From the NCBI GenBank assembly GCA_002842195.1, contig PHCL01000102.1, forward strand, positions 1-5,688: DNA of 5,688 nucleotides, in the 5' to 3' direction. How positions within the stretch are numbered: position 1 is the first letter of the stretch; each line of letters starts with the position of its first letter. The position numbers were made by a program, and so were the translations under genes. Below the pieces are notes generated by a model. That model saw only the letters and a list, made by a program, of their open reading frames with translations, was not told the DNA's origin and did not search any database. This stretch comes from Betaproteobacteria bacterium HGW-Betaproteobacteria-20. GTDB lineage: Bacteria > Pseudomonadota > Gammaproteobacteria > Burkholderiales > Methylophilaceae. Positions 5,682 to 5,688 of the stretch are shown here, piece by piece.

Positions 5682-5688
5682 GCTTGAT

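Noticed and set aside
5663..5688. 3' end of phnM at the right edge.
   Set aside because: Two frames could end here (TGA at 5673-5675 after ...SSEV, or TGA at 5663-5665 after ...QARFDHG), but too few codons are visible to choose, so no partial gene is annotated.

Overview
The window carries five protein genes, all on the minus strand, and four of them point to phosphorus acquisition. It looks like chromosomal DNA of a Gram-negative proteobacterium: it has an outer-membrane porin with a C-terminal Phe, Sec signal peptides and the tail of a C-P lyase (phn) operon. Moderate base composition and the gene types would suit a betaproteobacterium such as a Methylophilaceae member, but that placement is inference and no marker gene is present.

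In transcription order (right to left): phnN (ribose 1,5-bisphosphate phosphokinase) and phnP (phosphoribosyl 1,2-cyclic phosphate phosphodiesterase) overlap by an ATGA junction and form the end of a phn operon whose upstream genes lie beyond the right edge. After phnP comes a 166-bp gap with a 14-bp perfect inverted repeat, two exact tandem 27-bp repeats of the TTCGACAAGCTCAGGG type, and a rho-independent terminator. Next is a 10-TM EamA/DMT-family membrane protein resembling the family often found beside phosphonate operons. It is followed by a 139-bp gap holding a well-formed PHO promoter, a Pho box exactly 10 bp upstream of a CATAAT -10. This promoter drives an OprO/OprP-type (phosphate-selective) porin, which ends in a clean terminator. 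Further left, a 261-bp gap holds a perfect TATAAT and a pair of inverted GTAG-type REP elements that would fold into a 31-bp hairpin followed by six Ts in the leader of the last gene. That gene encodes a secreted DUF839/PhoX-like protein, probably a phosphatase.

Taken together, a PhoX-like enzyme could release phosphate outside the cytoplasm, the porin would let phosphate or phosphate-containing anions cross the outer membrane, and PhnP and PhnN would convert the cyclic product of C-P lyase to PRPP. The EamA protein is of unknown substrate. The main points beyond routine annotation are the Pho box promoter, the REP hairpin with attenuator geometry in front of the PhoX-like gene, and the repeat-plus-terminator block that separates the EamA gene from phnNP. 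I see no evidence of a completely new system.
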